A stretch of DNA of 64,000 bases from Achromobacter animicus (lineage in GTDB: Bacteria; Pseudomonadota; Gammaproteobacteria; Burkholderiales; Burkholderiaceae_B), in assembly GCF_902859585.1 (NCBI RefSeq), contig NZ_CADIJM010000004.1:124001-188000 (forward strand), written 5' to 3'. A model generated the notes under the pieces. The model was not told the origin of the DNA. It saw only the letters and a program-made list of their open reading frames with translations, and made no database searches. Both the position numbers and the translations under genes were made by a program. The number at the start of each line of letters is the position of its first letter. Within the stretch, counting starts at the first letter, position 1. This document shows, piece after piece, positions 1-9,101 of this stretch.

Positions 1-4
1 CGGC

Positions 5-1150
5 TTAGTTAGCCTGGCTGACCATCGTTTCAACCATCTCCCACTTGCCGTTCTTGACTTCGTAGATGGTGACCGAGATTTCCTTCAGATCGCCCTTGTC
101 GTCGTAGGAAATGTGCTCGCTCGTCGCGCCCTTGCGGTTCAGCTTGGCCAGCTTGGGCAGGTACTTTTCGGGGTCGGCGGAACCGGCCTCTTCGATGGCC
201 GTGATCATGTTCCAGGCGCCGTCGTAGGCGTACGGCGCGTACACGCCGGGCGCCTTCTTGAAGCGGGCCTGGTATTTCTGATCGAAGTCCTTGCCCGCGG
301 CCATCTTGTCCAGCGGCACGCCGGCCAGCGAGGCATAGGTGCCGTCGGCGGCATCGCCGGCCAGCTTGATGAAGGTGTCGCTACGCGTCATTTCGCCGGA
401 CACCAGCGGGGCCTCCAGGCCCAGCGTGGCGAGCTGGCGCTTCATCGGGCCGGACTGGGCGTCCAGGCCGCCGTAGAAGATGGCGTCGGGCGCGGAACCC
501 TTGATGTTGGTCAGGATGGCCGTGAAGTCGTTGGCCTTGTCGGTGGTGTATTCGCGGCGCACGACCTGGCCGCCGGCGGCCTTGACGGCCTTCTCGACTT
601 CGTCCGCCAGACCCTGGCCGTAGGCGGTGCGATCGTCGATGATCGCGACCTTCTTGGCCTTCAGGTTCTGCACGATGAACTTGCCGACCGCGGCGCCCTG
701 CTGGGTGTCGCTGGTCATCATGCGGAACGTGGTTTCGTAGCCCTGCTTGGTGTATTCGGGCGAGGTCGCCATGGCGATCTGCGGCAGGCCGGCTTCGTGG
801 TAGACGCGCGACGCGGGAATCGTGGTGCCCGAGTTGAAGTGACCCAGGATGCCCACAACGTCCTGGTCGACGAGTTGCTGGGCGACCTGCACGCCCACGC
901 GCGGATCAGCCTGGTCGTCGCGCGAAACCAGCACGAACTTGGCCGTCTCGCCGTCGATCTTGATGCCCTTCTTGTTCGCTTCTTCGAGGGCCAGGTTCAG
1001 GCCATTCTGCATGTCCTCGCCGTAGTGCGATTGCGGACCGGTCAGCGGGGCTGCGAAGCCGAACTTGACGTCGGCGGCCTGCACGGCGGCCGTCATGCCG
1101 GCGGCGGCGATGCTTGCAGCGAGAAGCTTCAAAGTGGTGCGGAACTTCAT
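5..1150 (-). CDS. Branched-chain amino acid type ABC transporter periplasmic binding protein (LivK/LivJ family)
   Basis: Predicted periplasmic receptor that would deliver an amino acid or similar small ligand to a Liv-type (HAAT) ABC importer. The 381-residue product starts with a classical signal peptide, hydrophobic from about residue 8 and probably cleaved after VQA at residue 25. It continues with the family opening KFGFAAPLTGPQSHYGED and the type I periplasmic binding fold (FNSGTTIPASRVYHEAGLPQI, then MTSDTQQGAAVGKF). Length is usual for the family. A GGAGG ribosome site 7 bases before the ATG supports the start. No permease or ATPase genes follow within the window, which ends 4 bases past the stop, so the ligand cannot be inferred. 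LivK-like proteins are numerous in Achromobacter and Bordetella. Confidence 0.9.
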   Translation of the reverse strand: MKFRTTLKLLAASIAAAGMTAAVQAADVKFGFAAPLTGPQSHYGEDMQNGLNLALEEANKKGIKIDGETAKFVLVSRDDQADPRVGVQVAQQLVDQDVVGILGHFNSGTTIPASRVYHEAGLPQIAMATSPEYTKQGYETTFRMMTSDTQQGAAVGKFIVQNLKAKKVAIIDDRTAYGQGLADEVEKAVKAAGGQVVRREYTTDKANDFTAILTNIKGSAPDAIFYGGLDAQSGPMKRQLATLGLEAPLVSGEMTRSDTFIKLAGDAADGTYASLAGVPLDKMAAGKDFDQKYQARFKKAPGVYAPYAYDGAWNMITAIEEAGSADPEKYLPKLAKLNRKGATSEHISYDDKGDLKEISVTIYEVKNGKWEMVETMVSQAN

Positions 1151-1352
1151 GGGGAATCCTCCGAAATATCGGACTAAGGCCTTGTTATACCTGAGCTTTT
1201 AGCCAGGCTTTTGGTTTTTTACTACCGCGGGCCCAGTGATATCCGGGTCCCGCGCATGCATTTTCTGCAGAGCCTGAATGCCGGATTGCGGCAGCCAAGC
1301 CAGAGGTGCGACCGGATTTTCGTTCCAGTGCAACCTAGCCCGATATTGGAGA

Positions 1353-1376
1353 TAACCCTCAGTTTCCTGAGGGTTA
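1353..1376 (-). terminator. Hairpin just downstream of putA
   Basis: A perfect inverted repeat with 10-bp arms (TAACCCTCAG / CTGAGGGTTA) and a 4-base loop begins about 14 bases past the putA stop, read on the minus strand. No clear T-run follows, so it may be a weak terminator or a 3'-end stabilising hairpin. The remaining sequence between here and the binding-protein gene (1151-1352) shows no convincing gene. Confidence 0.45.
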
Positions 1377-1389
1377 CCCCTGGTCACGC

Positions 1390-4300
1390 TTAACCGATGG
1401 TCATGAGGCTGGCGTTGCCGCCCGCGGCCGCCGTGTTGACGCTGACGGAACGCTCGGTCAGGAGGCGTTCCGGCACGTAGCTGGCGCCCGCCGCCAAGGC
1501 GTCGGAGGTCAGGCCGTGCACCGCCAGGATGGGACCCGGGCGCCGCGCGATGCGCTGGTTCAGCGCCTTGAGCGCGTCGCCGTCGCCTTCGAACAGCACG
1601 GCCTGGTAGTCGGCCTCGTCCACGTCAGCATCCGAAAGGATACCGGCCTGCCCCTGCTGATCGGCATCCAGCGTCGCCAGCAGCGCCTGCGCGGCCGGCG
1701 TGTCCGCAAACCACGCGTGGTTGCCGGTCAGGCGGGCCACGGACCACTGCGCCCGCGCGCCAGCCTCGGTGGCGGCCACGCAGTACACGGCGCCTCGCGG
1801 CTCGACCATATAGGTGTTGGTCTCGCCCGTCGGGCCGGGCAGCGCGATGCGCTGCGGCAGCGGCGCCGCGGCGTCCAGCGCCGGCGGCAGGCCTGCGGGG
1901 CGCGTGCCCAGCAGGCGGTACATGTACAACGGACCGCCCGCCTTCGGACCCGTACCCGACAGCGCTTCCCCGCCGAACGGCTGCACGCCCACCACGGCGC
2001 CCACGATGTTGCGGTTGACGTAGACGTTGCCGGCGTGGACCTGGCCCGTCACGTGCGCGATGGTCTCGTCGATACGCGTGTGCACGCCAAACGTCAGTCC
2101 GTAACCCGTGCCGTTGACGGCGTCGAGCAGCGCGTCGAGTTCGTCGCGCTTGTAGCGCACCACGTGCAGCACCGGCCCGAAGACTTCACGGGTCAGCTCG
2201 CTGACGTTGTCGATTTCGATGATGGTCGGCGGCACGAAGGTGCCGTGGCGGCATTCGCCGTTCAGTTCGACCTGGTCGACGCGATGACCGGCCGTGCGCA
2301 TGGACTCGATGTGACGCTGGATGCCGTTGCGGGCCTCGGTGTCGATCACGGGACCCACGTCAACCGACAGGCGATCCGGATTGCCGACGGCCAGCTCGCG
2401 CATCGCGCCGCGCAGCATCGTCAGCACGTGATCCGCGTTGTCTTCCTGCACGCACAGCACGCGCAGCGCCGAGCAGCGCTGGCCGGCCGAATCGAAGGCC
2501 GAACTGAGCACGTCGAATACGACTTGCTCCGACAGGGCCGACGAGTCCACCACCATGGCGTTCTGGCCACCGGTTTCCGCGATCAGCGGGATGGTGTGGC
2601 CGTTATCGTCCAGGCGGTCGGCCAGGGTGCGAGCGATGATGCGCGCCACATCGGTCGAGCCCGTGAACATCACGCCGCGCACGCCCGGATTGGCCACCAG
2701 TTGCGCGCCGATGGTTTCGCCGCGGCCCGGCAGCAGCTGCACGGCGCCGGCAGGCACGCCGGCCGCGCGCAGGATGGCCACGGCTTGCGCCGCGATCAGC
2801 GGGGTTTGCTCGGCCGGCTTGGCCAGCACGGTGTTGCCCGCCGCCAGCGCGGCCGCCACTTGACCGGTGAAGATCGCCAGCGGGAAGTTCCACGGGCTGA
2901 TGCACAGCACGGTGCCCAGCGGACGGTGCGTGTCGTTGCTGAATTCCTGCTCGGCCTGGTCGGCGTAGTAGCGCAGGAAGTCCACGGCCTCGCGCACTTC
3001 CGCGATGGCGTTCGGCAGCGATTTGCCGGCTTCGCGCACGATGAGACCCAGCAGGGTCTGCATCTGTTCTTCCAGCAATTGCGCCGCGCGGCGCAGGCAC
3101 TGGGCGCGCTCGGCGACCGGCGTGGACTGCCAGATCGGCGCGGCATTGGCGGCGGCGCGCAGGGCGACTTCGGCGTCGGCCGAATCGGCTTCGATGACAT
3201 GGCCGACCACGTCGCGCAGATTGGCGGGGTTGCGCACTTCGATTGCCTTGGCGGCATCCCATTGTTCACCGCCTTCACCCAGCATGGGACCGGCGCGCCA
3301 CGGCGTGCCGGCGCTGGCCAAGAGGGCCGCCGACAGCGAGCCCAGGCGATGTTCGTTGCTGAGGTCCAGGCCCGCCGAGTTGGCGCGGGCGCCGTCCTGC
3401 GGATTGCCGTAAAGCTCGCGCGGCAGCGGAATCTTCTCGTGCGGGGCGCCCAGCGGCGTGATGCGCGAGGCGGCTTCCACCGGGTCGGCAACCAGCGTTT
3501 CGACCGGGATGGTTTCATCGCCGATCAGGTTCACGAACGAGGTGTTGGCGCCGTTTTCCAGCAAGCGGCGCACCAGGTACGCCAGCAGGGTTTCGTGCGT
3601 GCCGACCGGCGCGTAGATGCGGCACGGACGGTTGAGCTTGCCCTGGGTCAGCGGGCCGACCACTTCTTCGTACAGCGGCTCGCCCATGCCGTGCAGGCAC
3701 TGGAACTCGTATTGACCGGGGTAGTAGTTCTGGCCGGCAAGCTGGTAGATCGCTGCCAGCGTGTAGGCGTTGTGCGTGGCGAATTGCGGATACACGGCTT
3801 CGGGCGCGGCCAGCAGCTTGCGGGCGCAGGCAATGTACGCCACGTCCGTGTACAGCTTGCGGGTGTAGACCGGGTAGCCTTCCAGGCCGTCGACCTGGGC
3901 ACGCTTGATTTCGCTATCCCAGTACGCGCCCTTCACCAGTCGCACCATCACGCGATGGCGGCTGCGGCGGGCCAGGTCGATCACGTAATCGATGACGAAC
4001 GGCGCGCGCTTCTGGTAAGCCTGGATGACGAAGCCGATGCCGCTCCAGCCTTCGAGTTCAGGCGTGAAGCACAGCGCTTCCAGCAGGTCCAGCGAGATCT
4101 CCAGGCGATCGGCTTCTTCGGCGTCGATGTTCAGGCCGATGTCGTAGCTGCGCGCCAGGATGGTCAGCGCCTTCACGCGCGGCAGCAGTTCCGCCATGAC
4201 GCGCTCGCGCTGGGCACGCGAATAACGCGGATGCAGGGCGGACAGCTTGATCGAGATCCCGGGGCCTTCGTAGATACCGCGGCCCGCGGCGGCCTTGCCG

Positions 4301-5211
4301 ATCGCGTGGATGGCCTGCTCATACGAGGCGTAGTAGCGTTCGGCATCTTCCGCCGTAGTCGCCGCTTCGCCGAGCATGTCATACGAATAGCGGAAACCGC
4401 GCGATTCCATCTTGCGGTTGTTGGCCAGGGCTTCGGAAATCGTCTGGCCGGAGACGAACTGTTCGCCCATCATGCGCATGGCCATGTTCACGCCCTTGCG
4501 CACCAGCGGCTCGCCGCCCTTGCCGATCAGGCGCGTCAGCGCCTTGGACAGCGACTGCTCGCTGCTCACGGCCACCAGCTTGCCCGTGATCATCAGACCC
4601 CAGGTGGCCGCGTTGACGAACAGCGATTGCGAACCGCCCATATGCGACTTCCAGTCGCCGCGGGCGACCTTGTCTCGGATCAGCGCGTCGCGCGTGGCGC
4701 GGTCGGGAATGCGCAGCAGCGCTTCGGCCAGGCACATCAGCGCCACGCCTTCCTGGCTGGACAGGGAGAATTCCTGGATCAGGCCTTCGACCCCGCCACC
4801 GGTGCGCTTGCCGCGCAGCTTCTTGACCAGGCCGGCCGCCATCGCGTGCACCTTTTCCAGGTTGGGCACTCGGGCCTGGCCCAACAGCAGCGGCACGCAC
4901 TCGGGTTCCGGCCGGCGATAGGCCGCCGTGATGGCGGCGCGCAGCACGGATTGCGGCTGCACGTCCTGGCCGAATTCGTAGAACGGCGGCGTGGGTGCGG
5001 CATGGGATTCGGCCGCATCCTCTTCGCCCGCGGCATCCGCGCTCAGGTGGGACATCTCGGCGGGCAGATGGCCGCGCTCGATCTTGTCCAGATAGGACAG
5101 GATCGCCTGCTTATGCAGCCAGTGCGGCGTGCAGTTGAGCTTGGTGGCGGCGGCTTTCAGGCGGTCGCGGAGTGCGTCGTCGACTTTGACGCCGAGGGTC
5201 GTGCTGGCCAT
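1390..5211 (-). CDS. putA: Trifunctional transcriptional regulator / proline dehydrogenase / L-glutamate gamma-semialdehyde dehydrogenase PutA
   Basis: Oxidises proline to glutamate in two steps (FAD-dependent PRODH, then NAD-dependent P5C dehydrogenase) and, in RHH-containing PutAs, represses its own gene when not membrane-bound. The 1273-residue product has an N-terminal ribbon-helix-helix (TLGVKVDDALRDRLKAAATK ... TPHWLHKQAI). The PRODH barrel carries RLVKGAYWDSEIK and YAPVGTHETLLAYLVRRLLE. The aldehyde dehydrogenase domain has ISPWNFPLAIFTGQ, FTGSTDVAR and catalytic Cys913 in SAGQRCSALR, followed by the C-terminal domain of long PutAs. Length is close to the E. coli enzyme (about 1320). 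I chose ATG 5211 rather than an upstream in-frame ATG at 5238 because AGGAAG sits 9 bases before it and the RHH begins there. A palindrome matching the PutA operator lies upstream (5293-5302). Confidence 0.97.
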   Translation of the reverse strand: MASTTLGVKVDDALRDRLKAAATKLNCTPHWLHKQAILSYLDKIERGHLPAEMSHLSADAAGEEDAAESHAAPTPPFYEFGQDVQPQSVLRAAITAAYRRPEPECVPLLLGQARVPNLEKVHAMAAGLVKKLRGKRTGGGVEGLIQEFSLSSQEGVALMCLAEALLRIPDRATRDALIRDKVARGDWKSHMGGSQSLFVNAATWGLMITGKLVAVSSEQSLSKALTRLIGKGGEPLVRKGVNMAMRMMGEQFVSGQTISEALANNRKMESRGFRYSYDMLGEAATTAEDAERYYASYEQAIHAIGKAAAGRGIYEGPGISIKLSALHPRYSRAQRERVMAELLPRVKALTILARSYDIGLNIDAEEADRLEISLDLLEALCFTPELEGWSGIGFVIQAYQKRAPFVIDYVIDLARRSRHRVMVRLVKGAYWDSEIKRAQVDGLEGYPVYTRKLYTDVAYIACARKLLAAPEAVYPQFATHNAYTLAAIYQLAGQNYYPGQYEFQCLHGMGEPLYEEVVGPLTQGKLNRPCRIYAPVGTHETLLAYLVRRLLENGANTSFVNLIGDETIPVETLVADPVEAASRITPLGAPHEKIPLPRELYGNPQDGARANSAGLDLSNEHRLGSLSAALLASAGTPWRAGPMLGEGGEQWDAAKAIEVRNPANLRDVVGHVIEADSADAEVALRAAANAAPIWQSTPVAERAQCLRRAAQLLEEQMQTLLGLIVREAGKSLPNAIAEVREAVDFLRYYADQAEQEFSNDTHRPLGTVLCISPWNFPLAIFTGQVAAALAAGNTVLAKPAEQTPLIAAQAVAILRAAGVPAGAVQLLPGRGETIGAQLVANPGVRGVMFTGSTDVARIIARTLADRLDDNGHTIPLIAETGGQNAMVVDSSALSEQVVFDVLSSAFDSAGQRCSALRVLCVQEDNADHVLTMLRGAMRELAVGNPDRLSVDVGPVIDTEARNGIQRHIESMRTAGHRVDQVELNGECRHGTFVPPTIIEIDNVSELTREVFGPVLHVVRYKRDELDALLDAVNGTGYGLTFGVHTRIDETIAHVTGQVHAGNVYVNRNIVGAVVGVQPFGGEALSGTGPKAGGPLYMYRLLGTRPAGLPPALDAAAPLPQRIALPGPTGETNTYMVEPRGAVYCVAATEAGARAQWSVARLTGNHAWFADTPAAQALLATLDADQQGQAGILSDADVDEADYQAVLFEGDGDALKALNQRIARRPGPILAVHGLTSDALAAGASYVPERLLTERSVSVNTAAAGGNASLMTIG

Positions 5212-5292
5212 AAGAGATTGCTTCCTGTCGCATGGCAAAGGTGTAACTGGGCCCGGACGGGACCCAGTATGGGTAGGACCGTATGCTAGACA

Positions 5293-5302
5293 GGTTGCAA
5301 CC
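5293..5302. promoter_or_regulatory. Candidate PutA operator (GGTTGCAACC)
   Basis: The perfect palindrome GGTTGCAACC, about 80 bp upstream of the putA start, contains the GTTGCA core on both strands. GTTGCA is the known E. coli PutA recognition motif, and this PutA has the same ribbon-helix-helix. Autoregulation is therefore likely but inferred. Confidence 0.5.
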
Positions 5303-5315
5303 GCGTTTGTATTAA

Positions 5316-5344
5316 GGTTAACCCTAGGTTGAACCCAGTTAACC
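5316..5344. repeat. GGTTAACC-type repeats between putA and pqiC
   Basis: GGTTAACCC, GGTTGAACCC and AGTTAACC follow each other within 29 bp and also form an inverted pair (GGTTAAC / GTTAACC). They look like an operator for some regulator, but I cannot name it. They lie upstream of putA and downstream of pqiC, both on the minus strand. Confidence 0.35.
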
Positions 5345-5383
5345 GCTTGAGATCGCGAGGTTTATCCGGGAACCCGGGGCGGA

Positions 5384-6067
5384 TCATTCCTTCAGCGCGG
5401 AACATCCCATCATCTGGACCGACCCGGAACCAGCCGGATTCTGGCCGCGAATGGCAGCCGCCATGACGCCCGCCAGGCTCACCACCGCGCGCTGCTGCGC
5501 CGCGATCAGGCTGCCGACGGCCTCGTCCGGCACGTTTTCGGTGACGACGCTGCGGCACAAGAGGCCCCTGCCCTTGGTGTCGACGGGGCGTACCCGCCAG
5601 GTGGCGTCCAGTTGCGCCATGCTGCCGGACACCATCTCGAAGCGTTGCACGTCGGTCTGGACGCGCCAGATCGGCGCCCCCGGACCCGGCTTGACCATCT
5701 GCACGTCGAGTGCGCCAAGGTCACGCTTGAGCGCATCGGACAAGGCATTGCGCAACTCGTCGCCCAGCGGCGAGCTCCAGCGCTCGGAATACAAGGCGGA
5801 AATGCTGCCGTCGCCGGTGCGGACCATCAACTGCGGCTGGTCGGCTTGCGTGGACAGCGTGACGGGCTGCACCTCGATCAGGAACGAGGCGGAACCCGGC
5901 GCCGCGGCGGGCGCACCCGACCGCTCGGGCGTCTGCAGCGTGTAGTAGTGGACGGGCGGCGACGACCCGCACGCGGCCAGCGCGCCGGACAGCGCCAGCA
6001 CGGCCAGCGCGGCGCGGCCGCGTTTGCTGCGGGACGGGGTTGCGGAGCAAGAGAGTCGGCTTTTCAT
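5384..6067 (-). CDS. pqiC: PqiC-type outer-membrane lipoprotein (ABC-type transport auxiliary component)
   Basis: Lipoprotein partner of the PqiAB intermembrane lipid-transport system, expected on the inner face of the outer membrane. The 227-residue product has a basic N-terminus, a hydrophobic stretch and a lipobox LAAC with Cys33 as the lipidated residue. The +2 residue is Gly, consistent with outer-membrane sorting. HYYTLQTPE just after the anchor is typical of the ABC_trans_aux (DUF330) family. It begins 6 bases after pqiB, with AGGAA about 10 bases before its ATG, and is the last gene of the clpA-pqiABC run. Confidence 0.88.
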   Translation of the reverse strand: MKSRLSCSATPSRSKRGRAALAVLALSGALAACGSSPPVHYYTLQTPERSGAPAAAPGSASFLIEVQPVTLSTQADQPQLMVRTGDGSISALYSERWSSPLGDELRNALSDALKRDLGALDVQMVKPGPGAPIWRVQTDVQRFEMVSGSMAQLDATWRVRPVDTKGRGLLCRSVVTENVPDEAVGSLIAAQQRAVVSLAGVMAAAIRGQNPAGSGSVQMMGCSALKE

Positions 6068-6073
6068 GAGCGT

Positions 6074-7738
6074 CTAGTTCCTGACTGGGCCGGCGCCCGG
6101 GATGGGATCTTCGCCTCTGCCGCGCAGCAGGGCTTCGGGATTCGATTGCAGGAAGTCGGCCAGCGCGCGCAGCGAACGCGCCGCGCGGCTCAGTTCCTGC
6201 ATCGCCCGTTCGGTATTAACCGGCAGCGAGGCATCAGAGGCCAGCAGGGAGTTGATGTTCGCCATCGAGTCCTTGGCTGCCTTGAGCGCCTTCTGGGCTT
6301 CGGGCGCCACCTGCTTGTCCAGACGATTCATCAGCTTGGACGTGCTGGCCAGCGTGGCGCGCAGGTCCTCGCCGATCTTGTCGAACGGAATCTTCTCGAT
6401 CTTGGTGACGATGTTGGTGACCTGCTGCTGGAGCTGATCCAGGTTGCCCGGCACCGTCGGAATGATCGCCGGTTCCGACATCTCGAATTCAACCGGTTTG
6501 GCGTTCGGCACGTTGTCCAGCACCACGTAGAGCTGGCCGGTCAGCAGGTTGGCCGTGCGCAGTTGCGCGCGCAGGCCATGCTTGATCATCACGCCCAGCA
6601 AGCGGCCGCCTGCCACGTCGCCTTCCTTGATCGCTCGTTCGCGGACTTCTTCGTAGACGCGGCCCAGCCGTTCCGGATACAGGGTGGCGTCCACCAGCGA
6701 ATAGAAGCGCTTGGTGGAGGGATCGAAGTCCAGCGTGATCTGCGTGACGTCGCCCAGCGTGATCCCGTTGAAGTCGATCGGCGCCCCCACAGTCAGCCCG
6801 CGGATCGACTGGTCAAAGCGCATGCGGATCGGGAAGGCCTCGCCGTCCGGATTGGCCTTGGCTGCGGCCTCGGTGGCGTACAGGTCGAACTCGGTGTCGG
6901 CCTTGGCCGCCGCATCGCCATCGCGGGCGTTCTGCACGGTTGCGAACGCCACACCGCCCACCGCCATCGAGACGAGCGACTGCGTGCGCACCTTCAGGCC
7001 ATCGGCATTGACGCTGAAGTCCACGCCGCTGGCGTTCCAGAAGCGGGTGCCGTTGGTGACGAATTTGTCGTTGGGCGCATCGACGAACACCTCGACGTTC
7101 ACGGCGCTGCCGTTCTCGTCCAGGGCATAGCCGATCACGCGGCCCACGTTGATGCGGCGGTAGTAGACGGGCGAGCCGATATCCAGAGAGCCCAGGTCCG
7201 ACGCCTTGAGCATGAAGCGCTTGCCCGCCCGGTCGTGGGTCACGGCGGGCGGGGTTTCCAGACCTTCAAAAGACAGCTTCGTGGCGCGGTTGCCGTTGTC
7301 CTTGCCCTCTTCCGCGTCCACGCCGATATAGGCGCCCGACAGCAGAGTGCCCAGGCCCGACACGCCACTTACGTCCAGCCGCGGCCGCACCACCCAGAAG
7401 TTCGTGCCTTCGCGCGCCAGGTCGGAAACCTGCTTGGAGAGTTCGGCTTTCACGACCACCTTGCTGCGGTCGGCATTGAAGCCGATGGACTTGACCGTGC
7501 CGATGTTCACGTCCTTGTAGCGAAGCTGGGTCTTGCCCACTTCCAGGCCTTCGGCAGTATTGAAAGAGATGGAAATGTCGGGTCCGGCCTGCATCCAGGT
7601 TCGCACGACCAGCGACAGGCCCATTAACGCGGCCACGACAGGGACCAGCCAGATCCAGGAGATCCGGCTCTTCTTCTTGCGCGAGATCGCGGGCGACGCG
7701 AATTTTTCTTCACCAGATCCGGGGGCTTGCTCGGACAT
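6074..7738 (-). CDS. pqiB: PqiB intermembrane transport protein, three MCE domains
   Basis: MCE-family protein thought to form a periplasmic channel carrying lipids between the membranes. The 554-residue product has one N-terminal membrane anchor (about residues 26-46), then three MCE/MlaD modules. Each shows the G-x-x-V-x-x-x-G-V-x-x-I pattern: near residues 60-90 (GKTQLRYKDVNIGTVKSIGF), 175-210 (GSPVYYRRINVGRVIGYAL) and 305-340 (GAPIDFNGITLGDVTQITL). A long helical C-terminus (DQLQQQVTNIVTKIEKI) matches the PqiB needle. Length matches E. coli PqiB (about 546). It sits 46 bp downstream of pqiA and 6 bp before pqiC. Confidence 0.93.
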   Translation of the reverse strand: MSEQAPGSGEEKFASPAISRKKKSRISWIWLVPVVAALMGLSLVVRTWMQAGPDISISFNTAEGLEVGKTQLRYKDVNIGTVKSIGFNADRSKVVVKAELSKQVSDLAREGTNFWVVRPRLDVSGVSGLGTLLSGAYIGVDAEEGKDNGNRATKLSFEGLETPPAVTHDRAGKRFMLKASDLGSLDIGSPVYYRRINVGRVIGYALDENGSAVNVEVFVDAPNDKFVTNGTRFWNASGVDFSVNADGLKVRTQSLVSMAVGGVAFATVQNARDGDAAAKADTEFDLYATEAAAKANPDGEAFPIRMRFDQSIRGLTVGAPIDFNGITLGDVTQITLDFDPSTKRFYSLVDATLYPERLGRVYEEVRERAIKEGDVAGGRLLGVMIKHGLRAQLRTANLLTGQLYVVLDNVPNAKPVEFEMSEPAIIPTVPGNLDQLQQQVTNIVTKIEKIPFDKIGEDLRATLASTSKLMNRLDKQVAPEAQKALKAAKDSMANINSLLASDASLPVNTERAMQELSRAARSLRALADFLQSNPEALLRGRGEDPIPGAGPVRN

Positions 7739-7784
7739 CTACTTTTTCCTTTTCTGAGCGGAAAACAACGGCGGGAGGCCTTTC

Positions 7785-9101
7785 CTAGCCCACTTGCTTG
7801 CCGGAGACGGACGCCGGCGCATGCCGGCCCTCCACCGGCGCTGATTCGATTTCGGTCTGACCTTCAAGGTCCCAGCTACGACGCAGGTCGAAGCTCATGG
7901 CAGCCAGCATGGTCAGGATGACAACCACGCCGAACGCGGCGGCGCCGGCACCGGCGCTGATTTCCATCAAGCCCTGAAAGTCGGCCAGGGCCGCCAGCAA
8001 TATAACGACAAATACATCCAGCATGGACCACTGGCCAATGAATTCAACCATCTGATACAACCGCGTACGCGCCCCCAGATTGGTTGTGCTACGCCATTGC
8101 TCAGTCAGCAGCAGCAAGATAAGTGCCAGCAGCTTGGTCAGCGGCACCGCCACACTGGCGATGAACACGATCAGCGCAATGTCCCACGAGCCCATCTGCC
8201 AGAGTTCCACCACGCCACCCAGAATGGTGTGCGCGCTGTCGCCCAGCAGCGAACTGACGTTCATGACCGGCAGCACATTAGCAGGGATGTAGAAGACAAC
8301 GGCCGCAAGCAGCAGCGCCCAGGTGCGCGCCACATGGTCGGGCTTGCGGTAATGCACCACCGCGTCGCAGCGCACGCAGTGATGATGCGCCTCGGGATCA
8401 GCGTCCTTCGGCAGCGCCTGCACCTGCCCGCAGACGTGGCACCCGGTCAACACGACGTCGGGCCCGGCTTCGGGCACATGCACGGGCACCACGCCGACGG
8501 ATTCGGCATACCGCCACAGCACATGGGGCGACAGTTTGCCGAGCATCGTCAGCAGCACAGTCAGGATGCCAAACGCTGCCAGACCGATGCCAGGCGCCAC
8601 CGCGGCCATCCCGGCCAGTTTCACGACCGCAACCAGCACGCCAAGCAGGAAAACCGGCACCATGCACCACGGCCGCAGCACACCCAAAAGACGCATGGCT
8701 GCGTGGAAATCCGCGGGCTCGCGGCCCCGCGACAGCGGACCCAGCACCCACAGCAGCACGATCAGTTGCAACAGAGGCAGCGCGAAGCCCGCCAGGCCGG
8801 TCATGATGGAAACGACCCAATGGCCCTGACGCCAGGTAATGGAGATGGAATCCAGCAGGGAAGCTTCTTGGACCATGCCCTGCACGGACATCGAAGCGAC
8901 CGGGTAGGCGTTGGCCACCCCGAAGACGATCAGGGCAGTGATGGCGAGCGCCAGCCAATTGGACAAAGTAAGCCCGCTGTAGCGCCAGAGCACGGCGCCG
9001 CAGCGGGCACAATTGGCGGTCTCGCCAGGTTCAAGCTGATGTCGGCGATAGATGCTTGCGCAATGTTCGCATTCGATCAGCGGCTGGCGGTCCGCGGTCA
9101 T
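7785..9101 (-). CDS. pqiA: PqiA inner-membrane protein (two zinc-ribbon/PqiA domains)
   Basis: Inner-membrane component of the PqiABC lipid-transport and envelope-stress system. The 438-residue product has two repeats, each a CxxC...CxxC zinc ribbon followed by four predicted helices. The first ribbon is CEHC ... CARC near the N-terminus; the second is CHVC ... CVRC near residues 225-250. The helices include NWLALAITALIVFGVANAYP and ARTWALLLAAVVFYIPANVL. The ATG overlaps the clpA stop by one base (TGATG), so translation is probably coupled to clpA, an unusual partner. Short basic and acidic C-terminal tail. Confidence 0.93.
   Translation of the reverse strand: MTADRQPLIECEHCASIYRRHQLEPGETANCARCGAVLWRYSGLTLSNWLALAITALIVFGVANAYPVASMSVQGMVQEASLLDSISITWRQGHWVVSIMTGLAGFALPLLQLIVLLWVLGPLSRGREPADFHAAMRLLGVLRPWCMVPVFLLGVLVAVVKLAGMAAVAPGIGLAAFGILTVLLTMLGKLSPHVLWRYAESVGVVPVHVPEAGPDVVLTGCHVCGQVQALPKDADPEAHHHCVRCDAVVHYRKPDHVARTWALLLAAVVFYIPANVLPVMNVSSLLGDSAHTILGGVVELWQMGSWDIALIVFIASVAVPLTKLLALILLLLTEQWRSTTNLGARTRLYQMVEFIGQWSMLDVFVVILLAALADFQGLMEISAGAGAAAFGVVVILTMLAAMSFDLRRSWDLEGQTEIESAPVEGRHAPASVSGKQVG

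Noticed and set aside
1201-1256. GCGGG(A/C)CC-type inverted repeat near the binding-protein gene as a terminator
   Set aside because: The adjacent T-run lies on the wrong side for either flanking gene and the arms are mismatched.
1199-1387. A 62-codon frame between the binding-protein gene and putA
   Set aside because: It crosses the putA hairpin, lacks a ribosome site and has no similarity I recognise.
1516-5289. A 1257-codon open frame on the plus strand opposite putA
   Set aside because: It is the antisense shadow of putA: no family similarity, biased His/Arg/Gly composition typical of antisense frames in GC-rich DNA, and putA motifs are unambiguous.
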